A stretch of 64,000 nt of DNA from Pelotomaculum isophthalicicum JI (GTDB lineage: Bacteria > Bacillota > Desulfotomaculia > Desulfotomaculales > Pelotomaculaceae), in the NCBI RefSeq assembly GCF_029478095.1, contig NZ_JAKOAV010000001.1:205982-269981 (forward strand). Reading direction: 5' to 3'. Of the stretch, positions 16,500 to 25,314 are shown piece by piece. The position numbers and the translations under genes were made by a program. The notes under the pieces were generated by a model that saw only the letters and a list, made by a program, of their open reading frames with translations, ran no database searches and was not told where the DNA came from. The first letter of the stretch is position 1. Every line of letters starts with the position of its first letter.

Positions 16500-18728
16500 A
16501 TGAGGATGATCATGAGAATAGTCTTGTCTATATTGACCGCTGCCATTTTGTTTTGCCTGGCGGCCGCGAGTGCCGTCGCCGGCGAGTTGCCGGCGCGGGG
16601 TTCTTTTTTTAGCGTGCAAAACCGGCAAAAGGAAACAATCAGTGAAGGTGTAACCTTGATTAATTATTCGCTGGACCTGCAAGGCGACCCGGTCAGACTG
16701 TCGGTTCTGCAGGTCGACTTAAGAAATCCTTACGTAAAGATAGATAGCTTGATCGGTTCGGACGGGACGCTGGGAAGTACCCAGCAGGTAGGTAAAATGG
16801 CCGAGCGCAGCGGGGCGGTGGCGGCGATAAACGCCGGCTTTTTCATCATCGCCCAGGGCAAGCCGCTAGGTATGATCGTCAGGAATGGAGAACTGGTGTC
16901 CAGCCCGATTATGCGCAGTGACATGCCGGTTTTTGCCCTAGGCATGGACGGGCGCCCGCTTATGGACTTTTTTAAATTTAGCGGGGAAGTAAAGGCCGCC
17001 AACGGGACCACTTTCGCTCTTTTTGGCGTGAATAAGCTGCTCTACAATCTGGAAAACGGCGGGCTCTCAGACACCGACCAGCTTACTTTGTACAACCGGA
17101 ACTGGGGACAATACAGCCGGGGTGGCGATGATCAGTTGCCCGGCGCGGTGGAAACTGTGGTAGAAAACAATGTCGTGACGAAACAGGTTGTGGCGGGGGC
17201 GCCGCTGCCGATTCCCGCCAACGGTTATATACTATGGGGCCACGGTAAAGCCGCGGATTTCATGTCTAAAAATATGCCGGTCGGCTCGCAGGTTAAGGTT
17301 AGCTATCAAACGACCCCGGCTTTTGAAAAAATAAAACTTTCCACAGGCAGCAACAGCTTTTTGGTGCAGCAAGGGAAGGTAGCCGCGTTTCAGGAGGAAC
17401 TGAAAGGCAATAATTCTCGCACGGCGGTAGCGTCATCTGATAACGGGAAGCTTCTCTATCTGGTCGCGGTAGAAAAAAGCGATCAAAGCAGAGGCCTGGA
17501 ACAGGAAGAACTGGCCGAGCTGCTGGTGGCCATGGGCGTTGATACAGCTTTAAACCTGGACGGCGGCGGCTCTACCACCATGGTGGCGAAACACCTTGGT
17601 GACACAGGGATATCCGCTGTTATCCAGCCCAAAGAAGGATGGCAAAGACCGGTAACCGACGGCTTGGGGATATTTAACACGGCGCCGCCCGGGGAGCCGG
17701 CAGGATTGATTATTAGCGGCCCGGATATGGTCCTGGCCGGAACTGACAGCAGCTATACAGTGAAAGGTTATGACACACACTATTATCCCTGGCAGCCGCC
17801 AAATCTTAACTGGCGCGCCAGTGGCGGAGGGAATATTGCAAATGGCGTTTTCAGCGCCGGCAGCGGTGGAGATGTGGTGATTGAGGTTACTTCCGGCGCT
17901 GTGAAAGGAACTAAAAAAGTGCATGTGATCGGGGCTGGTGAGATCAAGGCTTTGCAAGTTGAGCCGAAAGTGATAAAAACCGGCAGCGGCCAACCGGTGG
18001 CTCTAACCTTTACCGTCGTGACCCGGGACGGTCAGGTGCTGCCGCTGGAGGCCCGTTATGTAACCGTCCGCGCAAGTACCGGTACGGTAAACAACGGTGT
18101 GTTTTCCCCGGGGAAAGACGGCGGAAAAGGTATACTGGAGGCGAGTTATCAGGGCCTGACCGTGCAGGTGCCTATCCGTTCGGCAAGTTTGTTTAAAGAT
18201 ACGGAAAACAACTGGGCCAATGATCAAATCAATGAATTGGCCGAGGCTGGTATTATCCAAGGCTACGAAGACGGTTTGTATCATCCGGCGGAGCCGGTTA
18301 CCCGCGCTCAGGTTGTCACCTTGCTGGCGAGACTGTTGCATTGGACGCCGGTTGAAGGTCAGCTGAACTTTAAAGATGAAGTGCCTGACTGGGCGCAGAA
18401 TGCCGTGGCTACAGCCGTGGCGCGCGGTGTGGTGAGTGGATACCCGGATCAGACCTTTCAGCCTGATCGGCCGGTAACCAGGGCTGAGGTCTCTGTCATT
18501 CTGGATCATGCCATTAAATTTACGGGTGACGATAAAGTATTGGATTTCAAGGATGCCGGAACTGTCCCCGATTGGGCGAAAGCGGCAATGGCCAAGGTTG
18601 TTTCAGCCGGAATCATAAGAGGTTACGAAGATGGCTCTTTAAAGTCCGAGGCTAATCTTACCAGGGCTGAAATAGCTGTTTTAATTACACGGCTGATTGG
18701 GTCAAACTATGTGAAGGTGGAAAAATAA
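16500..18728 (+). CDS. Surface protein: phosphodiester glycosidase (NAGPA) domain plus three SLH domains
   Basis: The protein is 742 aa from ATG 16500 (GGGGGG 10 nt upstream). A signal peptide spans about 1-28. A NAGPA/DUF2233-type domain (about 55-400) has AAINAGFF near 108 and LNLDGGGSTTMV near 347, the family's catalytic-site signatures; it cleaves sugar-phosphodiester bonds such as capped GlcNAc-1-P. Two Ig-like stretches follow (about 400-560). Three SLH domains (about 562-612, 623-670, 682-735) with the FxD...W and TRAE patterns would dock to pyruvylated wall polymer. It is encoded next to the polymer genes and csaB. Confidence 0.92.
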   Translation: MRMIMRIVLSILTAAILFCLAAASAVAGELPARGSFFSVQNRQKETISEGVTLINYSLDLQGDPVRLSVLQVDLRNPYVKIDSLIGSDGTLGSTQQVGKMAERSGAVAAINAGFFIIAQGKPLGMIVRNGELVSSPIMRSDMPVFALGMDGRPLMDFFKFSGEVKAANGTTFALFGVNKLLYNLENGGLSDTDQLTLYNRNWGQYSRGGDDQLPGAVETVVENNVVTKQVVAGAPLPIPANGYILWGHGKAADFMSKNMPVGSQVKVSYQTTPAFEKIKLSTGSNSFLVQQGKVAAFQEELKGNNSRTAVASSDNGKLLYLVAVEKSDQSRGLEQEELAELLVAMGVDTALNLDGGGSTTMVAKHLGDTGISAVIQPKEGWQRPVTDGLGIFNTAPPGEPAGLIISGPDMVLAGTDSSYTVKGYDTHYYPWQPPNLNWRASGGGNIANGVFSAGSGGDVVIEVTSGAVKGTKKVHVIGAGEIKALQVEPKVIKTGSGQPVALTFTVVTRDGQVLPLEARYVTVRASTGTVNNGVFSPGKDGGKGILEASYQGLTVQVPIRSASLFKDTENNWANDQINELAEAGIIQGYEDGLYHPAEPVTRAQVVTLLARLLHWTPVEGQLNFKDEVPDWAQNAVATAVARGVVSGYPDQTFQPDRPVTRAEVSVILDHAIKFTGDDKVLDFKDAGTVPDWAKAAMAKVVSAGIIRGYEDGSLKSEANLTRAEIAVLITRLIGSNYVKVEK

Positions 18729-18729
18729 T

Positions 18730-19854
18730 GTGGCGCCGGTGACAGTATTAATAACGCTGATGAGCTTGGAAATAGGCGGCGCGGAAACCCATGCGGTTGT
18801 TTTGGCGCGTCATTTGAAAGAGCTCGGATACCGGGTAATAATGGCTTCCGCCGGGGGTGTTTTTGAAAAAACAATCGCCGGTTATGGGATTAAGCATTAT
18901 AGATTGCCGCTTGATAATTCCAGGCTCCATTCCTTGTACCGTTCTGTGGTTGGAATAAGGTCAATTATCAAGTCTGAGAGCGTCAATTTGGTTCATGCTC
19001 ATGCCCGCATTCCGGCTTTTGTTTCTGATTTGGCCAGCCGGCTAACCGGGATTCATATGATTACTACCGCCCACGCTATGTTCACGACAGGCTTTTTTTT
19101 AAGATATCTTTCCCGATGGGGAGAAAAGACCATTGTCGTCAGTTCAGATATAAAAGAACACATGATTAAATTCTTTGGCTTGGCGGAATCGAATATTATT
19201 TTAATTCCTAATGGAATTGATATTGAAAATTTTGATCCGGCATTACCGGTAGGTGGATTTGCAGATCTAAAGGGCGGTTCAGATAAAACCCTGATTTTTT
19301 ATGTCAGCAGACTTGACGACTTGCTGGCTCCGGTGGTGATAAACCTTATCAAAGCTTGCGACAGGCTATATGACGAGTTTCCGTTTATTAGACTGCTGAT
19401 CGCGGGCGACGGGAAATGCGCCTGGAAAGTGGCGGACAGAGCGAGGGTTGTAAATGCTAGAACTGGCGCAGATCTGATCAGGTTGTTAGGCGCCCGCACC
19501 GACATAAACAAGATCATGGCAACTGCCGACTTGATTGTCGGTGTCAGCAGGGTGGCGCTGGAAGCTATGGCCAGCGGCAGGAATGTTATTTTGGCTGGTG
19601 GGGAAGGTTACGGGGGGTTGATCCAGGAAGGCAGCCTGCCTTTGTTTGTCAACGATAATTTTACCGGGCGCCAGTTTAATAATAAAGCCACCGTCCAAGA
19701 TTTTGAAAATACTATTAGAGAATTCTTATGCCTGCCTGTGGAATCCAAAAGGCACATGAGTTTATTATTACGGGAATTTATTGTTGAGAATTACAGCAGT
19801 GCGCGGATGGCGAAAGAAACAGCCGGAGTTTATGAGAAAGTGCTGAATACATAG
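18730..19854 (+). CDS. Glycosyltransferase family 4
   Basis: This is a GT-B enzyme of 374 aa. The N-terminal signature LEIGGAETHAVVLARHL and the acceptor-side HAHARIP motif are typical. IPNGID marks the donor domain start (about residue 160). The C-terminal nucleotide-sugar site is recognisable (VGVSRVALEAMASGRNVILA). GTG 18730 starts 1 bp after the NAGPA/SLH stop, with AAGGTGG upstream, so it is in the same operon. Its sugar substrates cannot be told from sequence. Confidence 0.9.
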   Translation: MAPVTVLITLMSLEIGGAETHAVVLARHLKELGYRVIMASAGGVFEKTIAGYGIKHYRLPLDNSRLHSLYRSVVGIRSIIKSESVNLVHAHARIPAFVSDLASRLTGIHMITTAHAMFTTGFFLRYLSRWGEKTIVVSSDIKEHMIKFFGLAESNIILIPNGIDIENFDPALPVGGFADLKGGSDKTLIFYVSRLDDLLAPVVINLIKACDRLYDEFPFIRLLIAGDGKCAWKVADRARVVNARTGADLIRLLGARTDINKIMATADLIVGVSRVALEAMASGRNVILAGGEGYGGLIQEGSLPLFVNDNFTGRQFNNKATVQDFENTIREFLCLPVESKRHMSLLLREFIVENYSSARMAKETAGVYEKVLNT

Positions 19855-19955
19855 ATCAGGAGTCAGAATTCAGGAGTCAGTAATCAGAATATTTAAGGCC
19901 TTAAACTTTCTTTTATTCTGGCTCCTGACTTCTGACTCCTGATTACTGATTAATA
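19853..19955. repeat. Dispersed inverted-repeat element, copy 4
   Basis: This is the most symmetrical copy. The left arm is CAGGAGTCAGAATTCAGG then AGTCAGTAATCAGAAT. The loop (about 36 nt) contains AAGGCCTT. The right arm is ATTCTGGCTCCTGACTTC then TGACTCCTGATTACTGATT. Nearly the whole left arm is complementary to the right arm. It separates two glycosyltransferase genes. Confidence 0.85.
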
Positions 19956-19974
19956 AATTCAGGTGAGATGACTG

Positions 19975-21099
19975 TTGCTAAGAGTACTGCACATTATCAG
20001 TGATACCAATATTGGTGGGGCCGGTAGGCACTTGCTCACTTTCCTGGAACATTTTGACCGTACAAAGCTGGCGGTCTACGTGCTTTGTCCGCCTGCGTCT
20101 TTGTTGCTGGAGCAGTGCGTTGCAATGGGTATTAAGACATACACCAGCCCTTATTTGGCTGGAGACCGGTCTTTTGGCTGGCGCGGCCTGTCCGGCCTGA
20201 TCCGTGAATTAGGTGTCATTGCGCGAGATTGCCGGATTGACATAGTACATACCCACGCTTCCTTTTCAGGACGGCTGGCGGCCAAGGCTGTCAGGGTTCC
20301 CCGCATCGTTTATACAAAGCACAGGATGGACTGGGGCGTCTCCAGGGGATGGTTTAAAAAAAAGGTTATAGCTTATTTGAATCGGTTGACCAGCCACAGG
20401 GTAATCGCTGTCAGTTTGGCTGTAAAAGAAGATCTTCTGTCGGATGGTGTTCCTGAAAAAAAAATAGCGTTGATTTACAATGGCGTGGATATTGAAAAGT
20501 TAAGGGAGCAAGCCCGGCCGGAGAAGCTGAAATCCATACCGTGTCTTGGAAACAGCCGTGTAGTAGGCATGGTAGCCCGCTTGGAACCGGAGAAGGGGCA
20601 CCGTTATTTCCTGGAGGCATCTTCCATGGTGCTGGCTAAGCTGGAGAACGTTTTTTTTATCGTGGTGGGGACAGGTTCGCTTGCCGATGATTTGAGAGAA
20701 ACTGCGAAAAATCTTGGGATTAGCGAACGTGTGCTTTTTACGGGTTATCAAGACGATATCGCCAAATTTATTGCTATGATGGACGTGATGGTAATACCAT
20801 CGCTTACAGAGGCTTTCGGGATCAGTATGATTGAAGGCATGTGTCTAGGCAAGCCGTGTGTAGCCAGCGCGGTTGGCGGACTGGTGGAGATAGCCGGGCA
20901 GGACGGGCGGGTTGCTTTCCTTGTCCCGCCGGGGAATGCGGAAGCCATCGCTGAAAAAGTTATTTTTCTTTTAGAGAACCCTGGCTTTGCGGGGTCTATG
21001 GGGTCGCATGCCGCGGAAGAAGTGGAGATAAGATTTTCCGCTGAAAAAATGGCGGGTGAAATCGCCAGCCTCTATTACGAAATGATGAAATGTAATTAA
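19975..21099 (+). CDS. Glycosyltransferase family 4
   Basis: The 374-aa GT-B protein has SDTNIGGAGRHLLTF at its N-terminus and VHTHASFSGRLAA in the acceptor domain. The YNGVDIEKL donor-domain start is near residue 170. The C-terminal site has PSLTEAFGISMIEGMCLGKPCVAS, a textbook GT4 EX7E pattern. It starts at TTG 19975 after AGGTGAG. It is 36% or so alike by eye to the preceding gene in layout but not a recent duplicate. It acts in the polymer pathway; substrates unknown. Confidence 0.9.
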   Translation: MLRVLHIISDTNIGGAGRHLLTFLEHFDRTKLAVYVLCPPASLLLEQCVAMGIKTYTSPYLAGDRSFGWRGLSGLIRELGVIARDCRIDIVHTHASFSGRLAAKAVRVPRIVYTKHRMDWGVSRGWFKKKVIAYLNRLTSHRVIAVSLAVKEDLLSDGVPEKKIALIYNGVDIEKLREQARPEKLKSIPCLGNSRVVGMVARLEPEKGHRYFLEASSMVLAKLENVFFIVVGTGSLADDLRETAKNLGISERVLFTGYQDDIAKFIAMMDVMVIPSLTEAFGISMIEGMCLGKPCVASAVGGLVEIAGQDGRVAFLVPPGNAEAIAEKVIFLLENPGFAGSMGSHAAEEVEIRFSAEKMAGEIASLYYEMMKCN

Positions 21100-21129
21100 T
21101 CAGGAGGTAACTTTTCAGTGAACCCGGCC

Positions 21130-21468
21130 GTGGAGGCACAGCGTTATCACCGCTCACTCAGAGGAAAGGGGACACACCTTCCTTGGTTAAAATAAAAACG
21201 AAAGTTGTTTTGAAAATCAGGGAAGGAATGTCCCCAATTAATTCCGCTCCGGCAACACCACGGCTCGCTTCGGACCGAACTAGCGGCGCTGCAAAGGCGG
21301 CGGTAGACTGGTTATGATCAAGCCTATAAACCTCTAAGCTACTTATACTCATATTCGCTACTTGAGTTGCCCGCTGGTTTCGCGCCGCAGTTCGGTTACC
21401 CTCGCTTCGCTGGGTGTTGCTAACGGCGCTGCGCAAGTCGTTCGCTAACGATAACGCCGCGCCTCCAC
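21130..21468. mobile_element. 339-bp nested inverted-repeat element (MITE-like or REP-like)
   Basis: The ends are GTGGAGGCACAGCGTTATC (21130-21148) and its near-perfect reverse complement (21450-21468; 17 of 19 match). Inside, GGGGACACACCTTCCT (21168-21183) pairs with GGGAAGGAATGTCCCC (21220-21235). A third, looser inverted pair is the GCAACACC...ACCGAACTAGCGGCGC region (about 21252-21290) against about 21383-21420. There is no transposase ORF. It fills most of the 500-bp gap before fabZ. The GGGGACA...TGTCCCC stem resembles hairpins linked to REP-associated transposases, from memory only. Confidence 0.65.
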
Positions 21469-21489
21469 CTGGTTTACTGAATATATACG

Positions 21490-21586
21490 TCAGGAGTTAG
21501 GAGGGAAATAATCTTTGGTTTTAAGGTTTAAATACCCATAAAGAATGCAGTAATCCCTACTGAATTCTGACTACTGACTACTGATG
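21490..21586. repeat. Dispersed inverted-repeat element, copy 5
   Basis: The left arm is reduced to CAGGAGTTAGGAGG. The right arm is clear: CTGAATTCTGACTACTGACT followed by ACTGATG. The middle is AT-rich and different from other copies. It ends directly at the fabZ ribosome-binding region. Confidence 0.6.
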
Positions 21587-21604
21587 TTTGAGGAGGTATG
21601 CACT

Positions 21605-22039
21605 TTGCTGGATATTAATCAGATTCAGGAAATATTGCCGCATCGCTACCCATTTTTATTGGTTGACCGGATCCTCTCAGTCGAAGGGGGCAAAAAAGCT
21701 GTAGGTATTAAAAATGTTACCGCTAACGAACCTTATTTCTGGGGGCATTACCCAGGTTATCCGGTTATGCCGGGAGTGCTGATTGTTGAGGCTATGGCGC
21801 AGGTGGGAGCGGTGGCAATATTAAAACTACCCGAATTTGCGGGTAAAATAGCTCTTTTTGCAGGAATAGACAAAGCCCGTTTCCGCCGCCAGGTTGTTCC
21901 GGGTGATCAACTGCGTATCGAGGTAGAAGTTTTAAAGCTGCGCAGCAAGGTTGGTAAAAGCTACGCGGTTGCTTATGTAGGGGAAGAGATTGCCGCAGAG
22001 GCTGAACTGATGTTTATGGTGCAAAAGAACAAGGATTAA
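21605..22039 (+). CDS. fabZ: 3-hydroxyacyl-[acyl-carrier-protein] dehydratase FabZ
   Basis: FabZ dehydrates beta-hydroxyacyl-ACP in the type II fatty acid cycle. The 144-aa protein has [14 protein letters not shown] at its start and the active-site [19 protein letters not shown] (His near 47, Glu near 61). TTG 21605 is chosen because AGGAGGT (21591-21597) is 7 nt upstream and the N-terminus [16 protein letters not shown] then aligns with the family. The longer reading from ATG 21584 would run through the ribosome site. Its place among glycan genes suggests a link between lipid supply and envelope synthesis. Confidence 0.96.
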   Translation: MLDINQIQEILPHRYPFLLVDRILSVEGGKKAVGIKNVTANEPYFWGHYPGYPVMPGVLIVEAMAQVGAVAILKLPEFAGKIALFAGIDKARFRRQVVPGDQLRIEVEVLKLRSKVGKSYAVAYVGEEIAAEAELMFMVQKNKD

Positions 22040-22090
22040 TTTAGCGAAATTAAATGTAATAAGGAGTTAGAGGAAATAATACAAAGTCAT

Positions 22091-22119
22091 TTGTCAAGAA
22101 TTATACATAAACGTATAAT
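22091..22119 (+). promoter_or_regulatory. SigA-type promoter for the WecA-type gene
   Basis: TTGTCA (22091-22096) and TATAAT (22114-22119) are separated by 17 bp, close to consensus. They lie about 115 bp before the start of the WecA-type gene in an AT-rich gap. Confidence 0.8.
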
Positions 22120-22232
22120 AATCATTTAATTAGCTTGTTTACTATTATTTTTTGTAATTGTCCTATCAAAGCTTAATCGGATAAAATATTTATGGTATTG
22201 TGTTTTGGACTTGCCTCACTGGAGGGATAAAA

Positions 22233-23330
22233 GTGCAGCTACCGGTAACGGCTATTCTTCTGGCTTTTGGAACAGCACTTTTGATTACACCATGGGTCAG
22301 GAAGTGGGCTTTTAAATGTGGGGCCTTAGACCGGCCAAATCGGAGGAAAGTGCATGAACGGCTAATGCCCAGGCTGGGCGGGCTGGCTATATATCTTAGC
22401 TTTGTGGCTTCAGTGATGATTACTTCCCAAGAGGTAGCCAGACAGGCCATTGGGTTGATTATCGGTGGTTCGTTAATTGTATTGCTTGGTGTAATTGACG
22501 ATACCAGGGGGGTTTCACCACGGATAAAGCTGGCGGGGCAGGTGTTGGCAGCTTTCGCGGTAATACCTTTCGGTCTTAAAGTGGAATTTATAACGAACCC
22601 ATTATCCGCTCAAATGATCACCCTGGGTTTGTTCAGTATCCCTGTTACTGTATTATGGCTGGTATCGGTCACTAATGCCGTTAACCTGATCGACGGTCTG
22701 GACGGGCTTGCCGGGGGTACCACTTTCATCGCCCTGCTGACTCTGGCGGCAACCGTATGGATTGAGGTCGCCCGGGCCGGCAGCAGTTCGCCTGGCCAGG
22801 AGGTGGCTGTGATACTGGCTCTGATCCTTGCCGGCGCGGTATTTGGTTTTTTACGCTACAATTTTTACCCGGCACGGATATTCCTGGGGGATTCGGGCTC
22901 AATGTTCCTGGGTTACAGCGTGGCCGTTTTAGCTATAATGGGGCTGGCCAAGGGTCCTACCTTCATCTCAGTAATTATCCCGGTGGTAATCCTGGGGATT
23001 CCTCTACTTGATACAGTTTTTGCCATTGTTAGGAGATATTGCGGGCATAGGCCTATTTTTCAGCCGGATAAGGAGCATTTGCACCATAGACTGATGGATA
23101 TGGGACTTAGTCACCGCCAGACAGTATTGTGTATTTACGCGATTAATATTATTCTTAGCTTGAGTGCTATCATTATGACTATGATTACGCAAAAACAGGC
23201 TGTCCTGTTATTAGCGGTACTTTCTACCACTATCTTAATCGTAGCGAACAAAATAGGCGTCACCGGGATAGGCAAGCCAGGCTCATATTTGCCGCATTCT
23301 GGAAAACAACAACGGCCTTCGGGGATGTAA
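22233..23330 (+). CDS. Undecaprenyl-phosphate N-acetylglucosaminyl-1-phosphate transferase (WecA/TagO type)
   Basis: This membrane enzyme starts wall-polymer synthesis by moving a GlcNAc-1-P-type sugar phosphate onto undecaprenyl phosphate. The 365-aa protein has about ten membrane segments. Family motifs are RKVHERLMPRLGGLAIY near the N-terminus, NLIDGLDGLAGG (about 150-161), FLGDSGSMFLGY and the His-rich HLHHRL loop (about 277-282). GTG 22233 has GGAGGG 6 nt upstream. It should supply the lipid primer for the WecG-type enzyme at 4071. Confidence 0.93.
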   Translation: MQLPVTAILLAFGTALLITPWVRKWAFKCGALDRPNRRKVHERLMPRLGGLAIYLSFVASVMITSQEVARQAIGLIIGGSLIVLLGVIDDTRGVSPRIKLAGQVLAAFAVIPFGLKVEFITNPLSAQMITLGLFSIPVTVLWLVSVTNAVNLIDGLDGLAGGTTFIALLTLAATVWIEVARAGSSSPGQEVAVILALILAGAVFGFLRYNFYPARIFLGDSGSMFLGYSVAVLAIMGLAKGPTFISVIIPVVILGIPLLDTVFAIVRRYCGHRPIFQPDKEHLHHRLMDMGLSHRQTVLCIYAINIILSLSAIIMTMITQKQAVLLLAVLSTTILIVANKIGVTGIGKPGSYLPHSGKQQRPSGM

Positions 23331-23362
23331 GCCGGACAAGTTATGAATGGGAAGGTATGCAT

Positions 23363-24232
23363 ATGAAAGTTAGAAAAGCTATTATACCTGCGGCGGGCTT
23401 GGGTGCCCGCTTTTTGCCTGCTACTAAGGCGCAACCAAAAGAGATGCTGCCCATCGTAGACAAGCCGACTATCCAGTACATTGTTGAGGAAGCGATTGAG
23501 TCCGGAATTGAAGATATATTAATTATTACAGGCAGGAATAAACGGGCTATCGAAGACCACTTTGACAAGTCGGTGGAATTAGAATATCAGTTAAAAGAAA
23601 AAGGGAAGTTCGATCTTCTGAAACTGGTGCAGGATATCAGCGAGCTTGTTGATATTTATTATGTGAGGCAAAAGGAGCCTTTGGGGCTCGGGCACGCGAT
23701 TTATTGCGCCCGCCAGTTTGTCGGTGACGAGCCTTTCGCGGTGCTTTTAGGTGATGATATCATACGGAGTAAAGTACCTTGTCTCAAACAGATGATCAAC
23801 TTGTACGAGGATTTACAATCTACTATTATTGCAGTCCATGAAGTACCCCGGGAAGATGTAAGTAAGTACGGTATTATTAACGCAATTCCGGAAAATGAAA
23901 CGGTTTTCAGGCTAATCGATCTTGTTGAAAAACCTCCTGTTGAAAGCGCCCCGTCCCGGCTGGCGGTAATGGGCCGTTATATTATTAACCCGCGCATCTT
24001 CTCGATCCTGGCCGAAACCAAGCCGGGAGCCGGCGGGGAGATTCAGCTTACCGACGCGTTAAAGGTATTGTGCCGTGAGCAGCTAATGTACGGTTTGGCT
24101 TATGAAGGCCGCCGCTATGACGTGGGTGACAAGTTGGGTTATCTTCAGGCGACGGTGGAGTTTGCCCTGGCGCGGCCCGACTTGGCGGATGGGTTTAGGG
24201 AGTACTTGAAAACTGTGTGTACTGGGAAATAG
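23363..24232 (+). CDS. galU: UTP-glucose-1-phosphate uridylyltransferase
   Basis: GalU makes UDP-glucose from UTP and glucose-1-phosphate, feeding glycan synthesis. The 289-aa protein opens with the nucleotidyltransferase signature AAGLGARFLPATKAQPKEML and has PLGLGHAI and GDDI motifs around residues 93-115. ATG 23363 is preferred over ATG 23357 because GGGAAGG ends only 1-2 nt before the latter. It closes the polymer locus and is followed by a strong terminator. Confidence 0.95.
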   Translation: MKVRKAIIPAAGLGARFLPATKAQPKEMLPIVDKPTIQYIVEEAIESGIEDILIITGRNKRAIEDHFDKSVELEYQLKEKGKFDLLKLVQDISELVDIYYVRQKEPLGLGHAIYCARQFVGDEPFAVLLGDDIIRSKVPCLKQMINLYEDLQSTIIAVHEVPREDVSKYGIINAIPENETVFRLIDLVEKPPVESAPSRLAVMGRYIINPRIFSILAETKPGAGGEIQLTDALKVLCREQLMYGLAYEGRRYDVGDKLGYLQATVEFALARPDLADGFREYLKTVCTGK

Positions 24233-24300
24233 AACAAATTTGCCTAATGTGACCTTTGAGCTGTCATTTGTGGCTCATGTTTGGCCCCAAAGCAAAAGTA

Positions 24301-24338
24301 AAAACCCGCAGGTTTACCTGACTGCGGGTTTTGTTTTA
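24301..24338 (+). terminator. Terminator after galU
   Basis: An 11-bp perfect stem AAAACCCGCAG/CTGCGGGTTTT with a 10-nt loop, followed by TTGTTTT. Confidence 0.9.
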
Positions 24339-24454
24339 CTTACTTCTTTTACCGAAGCCCCCCTTTTACAGGCGGGGCTTTTAATTTGGCTGAGGTATTC
24401 CTCGAACATCTTTTTTCTTGTATGAAGTTTTTTTAAGATTTTGTATTTCTCCAT
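24314..24454 (-). CDS. Possible 46-aa small protein (weak)
   Basis: A leftward frame of 46 codons starts at ATG 24454 with GGGTGAG 4 nt upstream. The peptide is very basic (MEKYKILKKLHTRKKM ... SKTKPAVR). It overlaps both hairpins after galU, which makes coding use doubtful. No family recognised. It is listed because the start site is reasonable and nothing else is encoded in this 340-bp gap. Confidence 0.2.
   Translation of the reverse strand: MEKYKILKKLHTRKKMFEEYLSQIKSPACKRGASVKEVSKTKPAVR
24355..24385 (+). terminator. Second hairpin after galU
   Basis: AAGCCCC/GGGGCTT stem with a 12-nt loop, followed by TTAATTT. Weaker T-tract than the preceding terminator. Confidence 0.5.
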
Positions 24455-24571
24455 CAATCTCACCCGCTATTATTATTCCCAATAAACAGGACAACCAAAC
24501 CCCGCATGTATAATCGCCGCTATTGCCGGTAAACTATTATCTGTAGATTATATTGGAAGGGGTGTTAAATT

Positions 24572-25309
24572 ATGAATGTTTATCTAGAAATATTAATCAG
24601 GTCTCTGGGCGCTTTTGCCGGGGTTATTTTTATCACCAGACTGGTTGGCAAGTCACAGGTCGGAGGGTTGAATATAGCCGACTGGGTTAACGGTATTGTT
24701 ATTGGTTCCATTGCTGCCAGCCTGGCCACGGATTTGAAGACGCCAGCGGGAATCTATGCGTTTGCGCTGCTGGTTTTTTTGGTTTTAACCGTATTTTCCG
24801 AATGGGTTGGGGTGAAGTACCGTCCCGTGCACAAGCTGTTGAGCGACGATCCGACGGTGGTGGTGCATAATGGGGTAATCCTTGAGGGAAATATGCATAA
24901 AATGCGCTATACGGTAGATGATTTAACCACCCAGTTGCGCCAGAAAAATGCGTTTAATATCGCGGATGTAGAATATGCCATTGCTGAACCGAACGGTGAA
25001 TTGAGTGTACTGTTGAAAAGCCAGGTTGCGCCGGTTACTCCCCAAGATCTCCATATGCCGTCAAAGTACAAAGGGGTACCTTCTGAATTAGTGGTGGACG
25101 GAGTGATTATCCGGCAAAATTTAAAGCAAAACAACTTGGAAGAGGATTGGTTGTTAGGGGAATTGCAGAAGCAGGGTATCCAGTCCCTTAAAGAAGTATT
25201 TTACGCCAGCCTGGATCAGGACGGCAATCTTTATGTAGATAAGAAACAAGATAAAATGAGTTACAAACAGGATGTTACCGATAAACTCCCGGGGAAAATG
25301 CCGCAGTAA
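24572..25309 (+). CDS. DUF421 (YetF-like) membrane protein
   Basis: The protein is 245 aa. The N-terminal third has three hydrophobic segments (about 8-25, 38-55, 60-80). The soluble DUF421 core follows (about 85-160), with RPVHKLLSDDPTVVVHNG, LEGNMHKMRYTVDDL and DVEYAIAEPNGELSVL, typical of YetF/YrbG proteins of spore-formers. The biochemical role is unknown in the family; some are sporulation or germination linked. Start ATG 24572 has AAGGGG 8 nt upstream. It is convergent with the MacB-like operon, 5 bp apart. Confidence 0.88.
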   Translation: MNVYLEILIRSLGAFAGVIFITRLVGKSQVGGLNIADWVNGIVIGSIAASLATDLKTPAGIYAFALLVFLVLTVFSEWVGVKYRPVHKLLSDDPTVVVHNGVILEGNMHKMRYTVDDLTTQLRQKNAFNIADVEYAIAEPNGELSVLLKSQVAPVTPQDLHMPSKYKGVPSELVVDGVIIRQNLKQNNLEEDWLLGELQKQGIQSLKEVFYASLDQDGNLYVDKKQDKMSYKQDVTDKLPGKMPQ

Positions 25310-25314
25310 AAAAG

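Noticed and set aside
24240..24425. 61-aa plus-strand frame after galU
   Set aside because: No ribosome site, and it reads through two terminator hairpins.
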